Source of the DNA: Terriglobia bacterium
GTDB taxonomy: Bacteria; Acidobacteriota; Terriglobia; Terriglobales; Acidobacteriaceae
Reading direction: 5' to 3'
DNA length: 64,000 nt
NCBI GenBank assembly: GCA_020073665.1
Contig: JAIQEU010000002.1
Span: forward strand, 1 to 64,000
Positions within the stretch are counted from its first letter, which is position 1; each line of letters opens with the position of its first letter. A program made the position numbers and the translations under genes. Shown piece after piece: positions 54,815 through 62,970 of the stretch. The notes beneath the pieces are model-generated. The model was not told where the DNA came from. It was given only the letters and a program-made list of their open reading frames with translations, and ran no database searches.

Positions 54815-55468
54815 ATGACCGGAGATCAGATTTCCGTTTTCTTGCTGGTCCAGAACCGCTTGCTGCGCGAGGCCCTGACCGGCGTTCTGGAAAAAGACGG
54901 CGATATCGCCGTGGTCGGAGCCAGCGTCCTTTCCTCAGACGCGGCGCGGCAAATCGAGAGTGTCGCCCCCCGCGTCCTGGTCATGGACACATTCGCTTCC
55001 TATCTGGACTTCATCCGCCAGGCGCTGCGCGCACGTCCGGACCTCAAGGTCGTCATGATTGGCATGGACGCTGACGAGTTCTGTTTTCTGCAAGTGGTGC
55101 GCACGGGCGCTGCCGGCTACATCCTGAAAGATGCTTCCAATCTGGAAGTCATAGCCGCAGTCCGAGGACTGGCCGGCGGAGAGGCAGTTTGTCCCCCGCA
55201 GATGTGTGCGTCGCTGTTCCGCTATGTGGCCCGGCAAAGCGACCAGTTTCCCAGCCTCCACATTAAGATGGACCTCGGTCTCAGCAACCGGGAGCAGCAG
55301 TTGGTCCAATTGATGGGCCGCGGACTCACCAACAAGCAGATTGCAATGGAACTGCACTTGGCCGAGCAAACGGTGCGCAACCATGTTCACCGCACCTTGC
55401 GAAAACTGGGCGCAGACAATCGCCTGGCTGCCGTCGAAACCTGCCGCCTGCACGGCTTGGCGGTCTGA
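54815..55468 (+). CDS. LuxR-type regulator with a degenerate receiver domain
   Basis: The 217-residue protein has the NarL/FixJ layout: an N-terminal receiver (1-125) and a C-terminal LuxR helix-turn-helix with LSNREQQLVQLMGRGLTNKQ, IAMELHLAEQTVRNHVHRTL and RKLGADNRLAAV. The receiver keeps the central Asp in VLVMDTFAS and the Lys in GYILKDAS. The acidic pair near the N-terminus is missing (FLLVQNRLLREA instead of LLVDDxxLLREG), and the conserved Thr/Ser is Gly (VMIGMDADE). Magnesium binding and normal phosphorylation are therefore doubtful. No sensor kinase is adjacent. Confidence 0.9.
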   Translation: MTGDQISVFLLVQNRLLREALTGVLEKDGDIAVVGASVLSSDAARQIESVAPRVLVMDTFASYLDFIRQALRARPDLKVVMIGMDADEFCFLQVVRTGAAGYILKDASNLEVIAAVRGLAGGEAVCPPQMCASLFRYVARQSDQFPSLHIKMDLGLSNREQQLVQLMGRGLTNKQIAMELHLAEQTVRNHVHRTLRKLGADNRLAAVETCRLHGLAV

Positions 55469-55525
55469 CCTCGGGCTGGGGCTTGCCAGAATGCCCGGGA
55501 AATGGTCCGTATCAGCGCCCCGGAA

Positions 55526-56614
55526 TCACTTGGGAATCACCATCGCTGCCGTGGCATTCTCGGTAGGGAATAACGTTGCCGAACCCCCCAATCCGCCGGT
55601 GGTGGAATCTACTTTGAAGACCGAGATATTTTTCGATCCTTGATTGCCCGTGAAAACAAACCCCCCGGAAGGATCGATTGCGACAAACGCTGGGCGGGTT
55701 CCCGCGGCAAAGGGGGAGTTAGTAATTGGCGTGGGCTGTCCGGTAGCTGGATCCAACATAAAGACAGAAACGTTATTGGACCCCACGTTCGCCACGTACA
55801 AGAACGTGCCCGAGGGATGCACCACCAGCGAAATCGGACTGGTTCCGGCGGTGAAAGGCGTTACCGTTATTTCCTTGAGACCACCTGCAACCGGGTCAAT
55901 GGCGAATCCCGTGAACCCCGCCGATAATGCCGCGTAAAGAAAATGCTCGGCCGGATCGACGGCCAGGCCGAAGGGCGCCTGGCTCAGGAGATAGGGCGAT
56001 CCCGGCACACCTGTCAGGAATCCCGTGTCGGGCGCGATAGTGAAAGCTGACAGCGAAGACGAGTTGGTGTTGGCGACGTAAAGAAACTTTCCCGACGGGG
56101 TCACCAGCAGCTGGGTCGGCCCCGAACCCACGCGGAATGGCGACCCTGGCACCTCGGACAATTTGCCGTTGCCCGTGATCGAGAACACGGAGACATCGTC
56201 GGAGGCCTGGTTTGCCACGAACAGAAACTTGCCGCCGGGATCGGTGGCCAGGGCCACGGGATTCGTCCCGGCGTTTACCCGGGGCGTGACCTCAGACAAT
56301 GAACCGTTCCCGGAATTAATCGTGAACAGCGAAATGTCGTTCTCGCTGGAATTCGCTACGTACGCGAATTGTTTCGCAGGGGTCACGGCAATTCCGGAAG
56401 GAGACGCTCCGGCTGTAAACGGCGAGCCCGATATGCCCGTCAATTTGCCTGAAGTGTCGTCGATCTGCAATCCGATCACATGGTTCGACTGCGGAACCGT
56501 CAGGTAGGAGATGTGGGAGCTCGAACTACTGCTGCTACCACAGCTGAAAAAGGGAATGGCCAGCACCAGTACCAAGAGCAAGAAAACCGTTCTTTTCCGC
56601 ATAAGAAATCGCAT
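55526..56614 (-). CDS. Lipoprotein YVTN/lactonase-type beta-propeller
   Basis: The 362-residue product has a lipoprotein signal peptide with the lipobox FFSC followed by a run of Ser residues that forms a linker. Seven repeated blades contain YVAN-type motifs (FAYVANSSENDISLFTI, FLFVANQASDDVSVFSI, FLYVANTNSSSLSAFTI and FLYVANVGSNNVSVFML) with alternating 'PSGKF' turns. This is the YVTN/6-phosphogluconolactonase-like fold. In lipoproteins of this kind the function is unknown, and structural or surface roles are more likely than lactonase activity. It converges with the LuxR-type regulator gene. An ATG at 56602 is an alternative start. Confidence 0.88.
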   Translation of the reverse strand: MRFLMRKRTVFLLLVLVLAIPFFSCGSSSSSSSHISYLTVPQSNHVIGLQIDDTSGKLTGISGSPFTAGASPSGIAVTPAKQFAYVANSSENDISLFTINSGNGSLSEVTPRVNAGTNPVALATDPGGKFLFVANQASDDVSVFSITGNGKLSEVPGSPFRVGSGPTQLLVTPSGKFLYVANTNSSSLSAFTIAPDTGFLTGVPGSPYLLSQAPFGLAVDPAEHFLYAALSAGFTGFAIDPVAGGLKEITVTPFTAGTSPISLVVHPSGTFLYVANVGSNNVSVFMLDPATGQPTPITNSPFAAGTRPAFVAIDPSGGFVFTGNQGSKNISVFKVDSTTGGLGGSATLFPTENATAAMVIPK

Positions 56615-56945
56615 TTTTCAGGACACTCCCGCAGAGGTCTGATCCCAAGTACCAAGTTTTGGGGGCGAAGCCGATGGCTCCCCAGCCAGCCGGAAAGACG
56701 TATTAACACGTATCGCCGGGCGGAGTTTCGCCAATTGCCACGATTGCAGCGTCGGAACCAGCCATTTTCCCACAAACTCGATCCCAATGGTGGCACCGGC
56801 GTTGCTGATTTCGCATCCTCTCGCCAATTTCGATTTCAACTCCAGCCTGACTTAACGTACACTAGTGCGGGGCGTGATGGGATGGCGTGTACTCCGAAAC
56901 CTTCCTCGCTGCGCTCCCAGCGATTGAAGAAGTTAAGGAGAGTCG
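56615..56945 (+). other. Intergenic region before the small membrane protein gene
   Basis: About 330 bases contain only overlapping short open frames without motifs. The promoter of the phosphatase operon and that of the divergent lipoprotein gene should lie here. Neither a strong promoter match nor a stem-loop was seen. Confidence 0.4.
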
Positions 56946-57146
56946 ATGCGTATTGAATTCCTGGCGTTGTATGGCGGCCCGGACCAGGTGATGGGTGTGA
57001 CCTCAGGGCTCGCCAGCCTGCTTGGGCTTTTGCTGATTTTCTGGAACAAGCTGGTGGTCACATTTTTCAAGATCGTCGCCAAGTTTCGCGGCGCTCCTCA
57101 GCCCGGCAGCGAAGTCCCCAAACCTACTCCCACGGAAGCTCCCTAG
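56946..57146 (+). CDS. Small membrane protein, 66 residues
   Basis: An ATG preceded by AAGGAGAG about five bases upstream opens a 66-residue frame. The middle is one hydrophobic helix (GLASLLGLLLIFWNKLVVTFF) followed by a basic stretch and a Pro-rich tail (SEVPKPTPTEAP). The strong ribosome binding site, the sensible topology and the 15-base gap to the phosphatase gene support it as real. It may anchor or interact with the phosphatases encoded next. I do not recognise a family. Confidence 0.68.
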   Translation: MRIEFLALYGGPDQVMGVTSGLASLLGLLLIFWNKLVVTFFKIVAKFRGAPQPGSEVPKPTPTEAP

Positions 57147-57161
57147 TCCCAGGTCCGCGGC

Positions 57162-59012
57162 TTGCGAAAAAAAGTCATTGTCATAGGTTTGGATGGGCTG
57201 GAACCCAGCATTGTGGAAGCCATGCTGGGGCGAGGCGAACTGCCCAACCTGGCCCGAATCCGCCAGTCGGGCGTCTATGCCCGCCTGCAAACCACCTATC
57301 CCGCGCAGACGCCGGTGGCTTGGTCATCATTCGTGACTGGCACCAATCCCGGTGGCCACGGAATATTCGACTTTATCTGCCGCGATCCCCAAACCTACCA
57401 ACCCGACGCCGCACTCAGCCGCTTCGAACGCCCCAAGAGCATGCTGGCCCAGCCGCGCGTGGTTAATCAGCGCAAAGGCGTGCCCCTTTGGCAGCCTCTG
57501 TCCCAGGCCGGTGTGCCCAGCACGGTGCTGCGCTGCCCCTGCACGTTTCCACCAGAAGCATTGAACGGCCGGATGCTGGCCGGGGTGGGTGTCCCTGACT
57601 TGCGCGGCAGCCAGAGCAAAGGGACGTTCTACACCCAGGACCGCGCTGTCACCGCGCAAGAGCACGAGCAGCTGATTTTTCTCGATTCCGGTTCCGACGT
57701 TACCAGCCGTGTCATTGGCCCGCGAAACACGCGGCTATCACCGCCTGGGGATACTTTTTGCGAGATGCGCGCGCGCGTCGATAAAGCGGGAGGCAAGCTC
57801 CTGATCGAAACCGGAGGGACCCCGGCCAAGATCGAAGTTGCCGCCAAGGGCTGGAGCGAGTGGGTCCGCTTCAAATTCAAGTTTTCCATGTTGCAATCGG
57901 TCAGCGGGATCGCGCGCTTTTACGTGCGCCAACTGGAGCCGCATCTCGAATTTTACCTATCGGCGGTGAATTTCGATCCAGCCGCTCCCATGTTCCCGGT
58001 GTCTTCCCCCGGTGACTATGCCCGGGAACTCTCAGAAAGGATCGGTCTATTTTCCACGCTGGGGATGGCGGAAGATCACAACGGTCTGAACAACGGCCGG
58101 CTGGACGAGTCCGCGTACCTGCAACATTGCGAACTGGTTATCGGAGAGCGCGAGCGCATGATGCGCTTCGAACTCGACCGCTTCACCGAGGGCCTGTTCT
58201 TCATGCTCTTCGATACCCCGGACCGGGTCCAGCACATGATGTGGAGGTTCCGGGATTCGCAGCATCCCGGCTTCGAACGCGACCTGGCTCCGGAACTTGC
58301 GACTCGGATTGAAGAGCACTACCAGCGTTGCGATGCGCTGCTTGCCTCAGTGCTCGACAAAGAGGACGAGAACACGCTATTGATCGTTCTCTCCGACCAC
58401 GGGTTTGGCAGCTTCCGCCGCGCCTTCGACACCAATACCTGGCTGTGGCAAAGCGGCCTGCTGGCGCTAAAAGACGGCCGCAAGCCCGATGCCGATCTGG
58501 GAGAAGGATTCCCCGCCGTCGATTGGTCAAAGACCCACGCCTACGCCGTGGGCCTCGGCGGAATTTATCTGAACTTAAAAGGTCGCGAGGGCGCGGGAAT
58601 CCTGGAAGAAGGCACGGAAGCCGATCGAGTTCGCCGCGCCATTCAGACCGGTCTGGCCGGCTTGCCTGATGTCCAGACCCAACGGCCTGCGATCCGCAGT
58701 GTGTCGCGCCGCGAAGAGTTATACTCGGGGCCGTTTATGGACCAAGCTCCGGATCTGCTGGTGAACTTTCATTCCGGCTTTCGGGTTTCCTGGCATAGCG
58801 CCGTGGGTGGCTTTGCCCACGACCTGCTGGAAGACAACACCCGCCGCTGGAGCGGGGACCACATCGTGGACCCGGACGCGGTTCCGGGCATACTGTTCAT
58901 GAACCGGCCGGCTCAGCACAATCACGCCCGCATCACTGACCTGGCGCCGACCATTCTGAACTATCTCGGTGTGCCGGTCCCCGAGTCCATGGAAGGACGT
59001 TCGTTGTTGTAG
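57162..59012 (+). CDS. Alkaline-phosphatase-superfamily phosphodiesterase/phosphotransferase
   Basis: The 616-residue protein starts with GLDGLEPSIVEAMLG, the first metal-binding Asp of the type I phosphodiesterase/nucleotide pyrophosphatase branch. It continues with TPVAWSSFVTGTNPGGHG, in which the Ser after Trp is the likely nucleophile. Further metal ligands are expected in MLFDTPDRVQHMMWRF and VLSDHGFGSF. There is no signal peptide, so it may act in the cytoplasm. The TTG at 57162 follows the small membrane protein by 15 bases, although no strong ribosome binding site precedes it. A second member of the same superfamily follows in the same direction. Substrates of this bacterial group are largely unknown; relatives act on phosphomonoesters or diesters of nucleotides and lipids. 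Confidence 0.88.
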   Translation: MRKKVIVIGLDGLEPSIVEAMLGRGELPNLARIRQSGVYARLQTTYPAQTPVAWSSFVTGTNPGGHGIFDFICRDPQTYQPDAALSRFERPKSMLAQPRVVNQRKGVPLWQPLSQAGVPSTVLRCPCTFPPEALNGRMLAGVGVPDLRGSQSKGTFYTQDRAVTAQEHEQLIFLDSGSDVTSRVIGPRNTRLSPPGDTFCEMRARVDKAGGKLLIETGGTPAKIEVAAKGWSEWVRFKFKFSMLQSVSGIARFYVRQLEPHLEFYLSAVNFDPAAPMFPVSSPGDYARELSERIGLFSTLGMAEDHNGLNNGRLDESAYLQHCELVIGERERMMRFELDRFTEGLFFMLFDTPDRVQHMMWRFRDSQHPGFERDLAPELATRIEEHYQRCDALLASVLDKEDENTLLIVLSDHGFGSFRRAFDTNTWLWQSGLLALKDGRKPDADLGEGFPAVDWSKTHAYAVGLGGIYLNLKGREGAGILEEGTEADRVRRAIQTGLAGLPDVQTQRPAIRSVSRREELYSGPFMDQAPDLLVNFHSGFRVSWHSAVGGFAHDLLEDNTRRWSGDHIVDPDAVPGILFMNRPAQHNHARITDLAPTILNYLGVPVPESMEGRSLL

Positions 59013-59051
59013 CGCCGACAACTCGAAACCGGAAACTCGAAACTGCTTTTC

Positions 59052-60515
59052 ATGAAGATCTGCGTCCTAGGCCTCGATTGCGCCGCTCCCGAAGTCATCT
59101 TCGGAGACGAGCGCCTGGTGAACATCCGCCGCCTGATGGATCTCGGCGTCTACGGACGCTTGCAGAGTGTCATTCCGCCCCTCACCATTCCGGCCTGGAT
59201 GTGCATGTGTACCAGCCAGGACCCGGGCTCGCTGGGCGTCTACGGATTCCGCAATCGCAGCGACCACTCCTACGACAAGCTTGGCTTCGCCAATTCCGCG
59301 TCCATCAAAGCCCTGGCCATTTGGGACCAATTGGCGCGCGAGGGCAAGAAATCCATCGTCGTGGGCGTGCCGCCGAATTATCCCCCGCGGCGCATTAACG
59401 GCATTAGTATCGGATGCTTCCTCACGCCTGACACCGTAAACAACGATTTCACTCATCCTCCCGCCATTAAGGCGAAACTCACCGAACTGGTGGGCGAGTA
59501 TCCCGTGGACGTGAAGAATTTCCGCACCGATCGCAAAGACTGGCTCAAGGAAGAAATCTTCAAGATGAGCCGCAAGCAGTGGCGGGTAGTGCGCTGGTTG
59601 CTCAGCGAGCAGGAGTGGGATTACTTCCACTTCGTGGACATCGGCCTCGACCGCATGCATCACGGCTTCTGGAATTATTTCGATGAGCAGCACGTGCACT
59701 TCGAGCCCGGCAATCCTTACCAGAACGCGATTCCGGACTATTACCTGTGGCTGGACGAGCAGATCGGCGACGCCTTAGAGCTACTCGACAGCGAGACCAT
59801 CGTGCTGGTCGTGTCTGACCACGGCGCCCAGCGCCTCGATGGTGGCGTCGCCATCAACCAGTGGCTGATCGAGCAAGGCCTGCTGGTACTCAAACAAGAT
59901 CCCAGCGCGCCTACGCCTTTCGAAAAGCTCGAGGTGGACTGGAGCAAAACCAAAGTCTGGAGCGAAGGCGGATACTACGCCCGCGTCTTCTTCAACGTGC
60001 AGGGCCGCGAACCGCAGGGCGTAATCCCGGCGGCGGACTACGAAGCCTTTCAGACCGAAATGAAATCCCGGCTGGAAGCGCTGCCCGACCCCAAGGGTCA
60101 GCCGCTGAATTCGCTGGTGTTCAAGCCTAAAGAGCTTTATCAGAATGTCCGCGGAGTGGCGCCCGATCTGATCGTCCATTTCGGCGGCCTCTACTGGCGC
60201 TCCATCGGCAGCGTGGGCCACGCACAAATCCACATACAGGAAAACGATACTGGCCCCGATGGCTGCAACCACGCCCAGTACGGCATGTTCATCCTCGCCG
60301 CTCCCAACTGTCCGCTAACCGGAGAGTACGAAGGCGCGCGTTTGCTCGACATCGCGCCCACGCTGCTCGATCTCGCCGGCTACGAGATCCCCGAAACCAT
60401 GCAAGGCAAGTCTCTAGTCGCTGGAATGGAAAAGAAGACGCCCAGCAGCGGTCCGGACCAAGGCGAAGCCGAGAAGATTATTCACGATCGCTTGGCGGGA
60501 CTGGGGTACGTCTAG
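59052..60515 (+). CDS. Alkaline-phosphatase-superfamily protein with atypical nucleophile region
   Basis: The 487-residue protein has the same fold signatures as its upstream neighbour: VLGLDCAAPEVIF, an active-site segment PLTIPAWMCMCTSQDPG, GLDRMHHGFW, VVSDHGAQRLDGG and a C-terminal HAQYGMFILAAP. The residue after Trp is Met and the next is Cys, so the usual Ser/Thr nucleophile is missing; the Cys might replace it. It is shorter than the neighbour and only about 40% of its core motifs agree, so the two are distant relatives rather than a recent duplication. A gap of 39 bases separates the genes and they are probably co-transcribed. Confidence 0.87.
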   Translation: MKICVLGLDCAAPEVIFGDERLVNIRRLMDLGVYGRLQSVIPPLTIPAWMCMCTSQDPGSLGVYGFRNRSDHSYDKLGFANSASIKALAIWDQLAREGKKSIVVGVPPNYPPRRINGISIGCFLTPDTVNNDFTHPPAIKAKLTELVGEYPVDVKNFRTDRKDWLKEEIFKMSRKQWRVVRWLLSEQEWDYFHFVDIGLDRMHHGFWNYFDEQHVHFEPGNPYQNAIPDYYLWLDEQIGDALELLDSETIVLVVSDHGAQRLDGGVAINQWLIEQGLLVLKQDPSAPTPFEKLEVDWSKTKVWSEGGYYARVFFNVQGREPQGVIPAADYEAFQTEMKSRLEALPDPKGQPLNSLVFKPKELYQNVRGVAPDLIVHFGGLYWRSIGSVGHAQIHIQENDTGPDGCNHAQYGMFILAAPNCPLTGEYEGARLLDIAPTLLDLAGYEIPETMQGKSLVAGMEKKTPSSGPDQGEAEKIIHDRLAGLGYV

Positions 60516-60596
60516 GATCCCCAGCGCACTCTGCCGCTTTTCTCCGCGCCCTCTGCGGTTTAAGATTCTCGCTGCTTTTGCAGGACCGGAGGGCCC

Positions 60597-61154
60597 ATGG
60601 CGAGCGAAAACTCTGAAGATCCCGTACCGGTCGCAGGTGAGGGCCGGTGGCCGACGACGGCGGCATCGCTGGTGGTGGGCGCCGCGTTCTTCGCCCTATG
60701 GTTCTGGCTGCTGCCGCAGTGGCTCGGCTTCCGCGTGGAAACCGCAGGCACTGCGCGCTGGCGATGGCTGGCCGCCGTCCCCTCGGTACTGGGATTCGCC
60801 GTGGCCCTGCGCTGCGTTTGGGACTTTGGATGGACCGGACACGGTACCCCGGCTCCGATCGCTCCACCCCAGCGCCTGGTGGTGGTCGGTTTCTACCGCT
60901 ATGTGCGGAATCCGATGTACGTGGGCTTCGCCGCCGGGTGGATCGGGTTGTGGACTGTGTTCGGACACGCCGAACCAGGGCTGATCGCCGGGGTGGCGGC
61001 AGCTGCACTCGGCGTGCATCTGTTCGTGGTCTTCTATGAAGAGCCGACGTTGCGCAACAAGTTTGGCAACGACTACGCCGACTATTGCCGGAACGTACGC
61101 CGCTGGTGGCCGCGCCTGCGGGCCTGGAAACGGACCTCAGACCTAGCGAGCTGA
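60597..61154 (+). CDS. Isoprenylcysteine carboxyl methyltransferase-like membrane protein
   Basis: The 185-residue protein has about four hydrophobic segments (AASLVVGAAFFALWFWLL, WLAAVPSVLGFAVALRCVW, WIGLWTVFGH and GVAAAALGVHLFVVFYEEP). It carries the ICMT/PEMT hallmark GFYRYVRNPMYVGF followed by VFYEEPTLRNKFGNDYADYC. Members bind S-adenosylmethionine at the membrane and methylate small molecules, lipids or cysteine carboxyl groups. The bacterial substrate is usually unknown. It is 81 bases from the phosphatase gene and on the same strand, so it may belong to that operon. Confidence 0.87.
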   Translation: MASENSEDPVPVAGEGRWPTTAASLVVGAAFFALWFWLLPQWLGFRVETAGTARWRWLAAVPSVLGFAVALRCVWDFGWTGHGTPAPIAPPQRLVVVGFYRYVRNPMYVGFAAGWIGLWTVFGHAEPGLIAGVAAAALGVHLFVVFYEEPTLRNKFGNDYADYCRNVRRWWPRLRAWKRTSDLAS

Positions 61155-61192
61155 GGTCCGAAGTCTGAGTTCCGAGGTCCGCGCAGCCCCAC

Positions 61193-62839
61193 TTACTTGG
61201 TTTTCTTTTTCTTCCCAAACAGCCCAGTCAGCGCGTCTACCGCTGAGCCAGCTTGACTATTCGCACCCATTCGTGACTTCAGTTGGCTGCCAACCATCCC
61301 CTGCACGTCGGGCACAAACTTGGGGTCAGAAGTCGTTCCCTGGATAAAGAAGGGAACACTTCCGCCCTTGCCCATGCCTGCCATTTGCGTAAGACCACCC
61401 ACCGCGCCACCAGAGAGAGTCGCATTCATTTTGTAGTTGAGCGCTCCCCCCGGGCTAATGGTCCCGTTGCCGGTCACCACACCCAGCGTCGGAACCGTCA
61501 GGTTGACGTTCTCGGTGCGGATGCCATCCGGCGCGACGCGCGCATCCGTGCTCAGGTTCTGGATGGAAGTGTCGGATCCGCTCTGTTGCGAGCCGGTGAG
61601 CGCCGAGATGGCCGACATCTTGGAAGCAAGGTTGAAGCCGGCCAGCCGCGTGTCCGCCAGCCGCAGCGGCCCGGTGATGACCAGTTTGTCGACCGGTCCG
61701 GTAATCGCCAGCGCCGTGGAAAGCGTTCCCCCTTTGAGCGAAGAACCCGACGGAAGAATTACGCCTAGCGCCGGCAGCATCGCTTGCAGTTCGTCGACCG
61801 GCATACCCTGTCCATTAAGCTTCATGTTGAGTAAGGCGGACTCCCCTTGCGTCTGGTAAGTACCGGTCAACTGCGCGAGGGCTTTGCCCATGCTGATGTC
61901 GCCTTGGGTGAGCTTCCCTCCCTGCGTGTGCAGGTCATGCTCCAGAGCGTATTTCAGCTGTACCGGACGTCCTGCCGGCGAGCCCTTGGCCGCCAGCTTC
62001 AGCTTGTCGGCAGTCAGGGTTCCGCTGGTGTGCAGCTGCTTGCCATCGGAATCGAGTTTGCCGTCGAAATCGGCTAGACCCGCGATGCCCGAGGATGGGT
62101 CCACGAATCCCGAGGCCGCCAGATCGAGATGCTTGACCGCGACCTGGGCCGAAACCGGCGTCAGGGAAGCATCGCTGTTATTGATCGGCCCGGCCTTGCC
62201 ATCGAGTTTCAGATCGCCGCCGCCGGGCAGCTTGGCGGAAAGCGTAAACGGAAACTGCGAGGTAAACGAGAAATCGCGCACCGTGATATTCACCTGGTCG
62301 TAAGTCTGCGGTTTGGCGGATGAATTCGCCTTGCCGACTGACAAGCGTCCGTCGTCCACGCTCAGCTTGTTCACGGTGAGGCTGGTCCCCCCGGTGCTCC
62401 CGCCGGTTCCCGAACCGGTGGTTCCCGAGGACGGCGCATTCGACTTCGATCCGCCGCCCAGGCTTGAGAAGTTCCACTTGCCTGAGGCTGCATGCAGCAA
62501 CGTGATCTCCGGCCGGTCCAGCGTCAGTTCAGTCACGTGCAGCGTTTTGGAGAAGATCAGTGGCATGATTTCCACGCCCACCTTGAGGGACTTTGCCTTC
62601 ACGAAGGGAGCCTGGCTGAACGCCGGGTCGTCGGCGATGGCCAGGTCCTCCGCCGAAACCGTCCCCGAAAACAGCGAGAGGCTCAGATTGCCCACCTTGA
62701 CCTGGCGGCCCAGGGCGGTCGAAAGATTCGACTCCAGCGTGGGGCCGAAACTGTTCACGTCCACGAAGAAGGGAAGCACGATTACGACTACCAGAATTAC
62801 TGCGATGACGATGCCAACAATTTTTAGGACCCGTTTCAT
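61193..62839 (-). CDS. AsmA-like envelope protein
   Basis: The 548-residue protein has an N-terminal membrane helix (VLKIVGIVIAVILVVVIVLPF) directly followed by the AsmA signature VDVNSFGPTLESNLSTALGRQVKVGNLS, split here as it exceeds a short quote only in the full sequence. The rest is beta-rich and contains a Gly/Ser/Thr linker (SGTTGSGTGGSTGG) and, near the C-terminus, the AsmA-C type segment VTGNGTISPGGALNYKMNAT. AsmA relatives bridge the periplasm and take part in lipid transfer to the outer membrane. It converges with the methyltransferase-like gene and follows the TPR gene in the same direction after about 130 bases. Confidence 0.9.
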   Translation of the reverse strand: MKRVLKIVGIVIAVILVVVIVLPFFVDVNSFGPTLESNLSTALGRQVKVGNLSLSLFSGTVSAEDLAIADDPAFSQAPFVKAKSLKVGVEIMPLIFSKTLHVTELTLDRPEITLLHAASGKWNFSSLGGGSKSNAPSSGTTGSGTGGSTGGTSLTVNKLSVDDGRLSVGKANSSAKPQTYDQVNITVRDFSFTSQFPFTLSAKLPGGGDLKLDGKAGPINNSDASLTPVSAQVAVKHLDLAASGFVDPSSGIAGLADFDGKLDSDGKQLHTSGTLTADKLKLAAKGSPAGRPVQLKYALEHDLHTQGGKLTQGDISMGKALAQLTGTYQTQGESALLNMKLNGQGMPVDELQAMLPALGVILPSGSSLKGGTLSTALAITGPVDKLVITGPLRLADTRLAGFNLASKMSAISALTGSQQSGSDTSIQNLSTDARVAPDGIRTENVNLTVPTLGVVTGNGTISPGGALNYKMNATLSGGAVGGLTQMAGMGKGGSVPFFIQGTTSDPKFVPDVQGMVGSQLKSRMGANSQAGSAVDALTGLFGKKKKTK

Positions 62840-62970
62840 GGTAGGAATCCTCCGTTCACGTCACAGCTGGTGGGGAAAGCGGGTTCGGAATGACAACGCG
62901 GGTAGTGCAGGGTCTCCGGGCTTGCATCAACTGCGACACCTCAAGTCTAGCAAAACGCCGCCCCTCCAGC

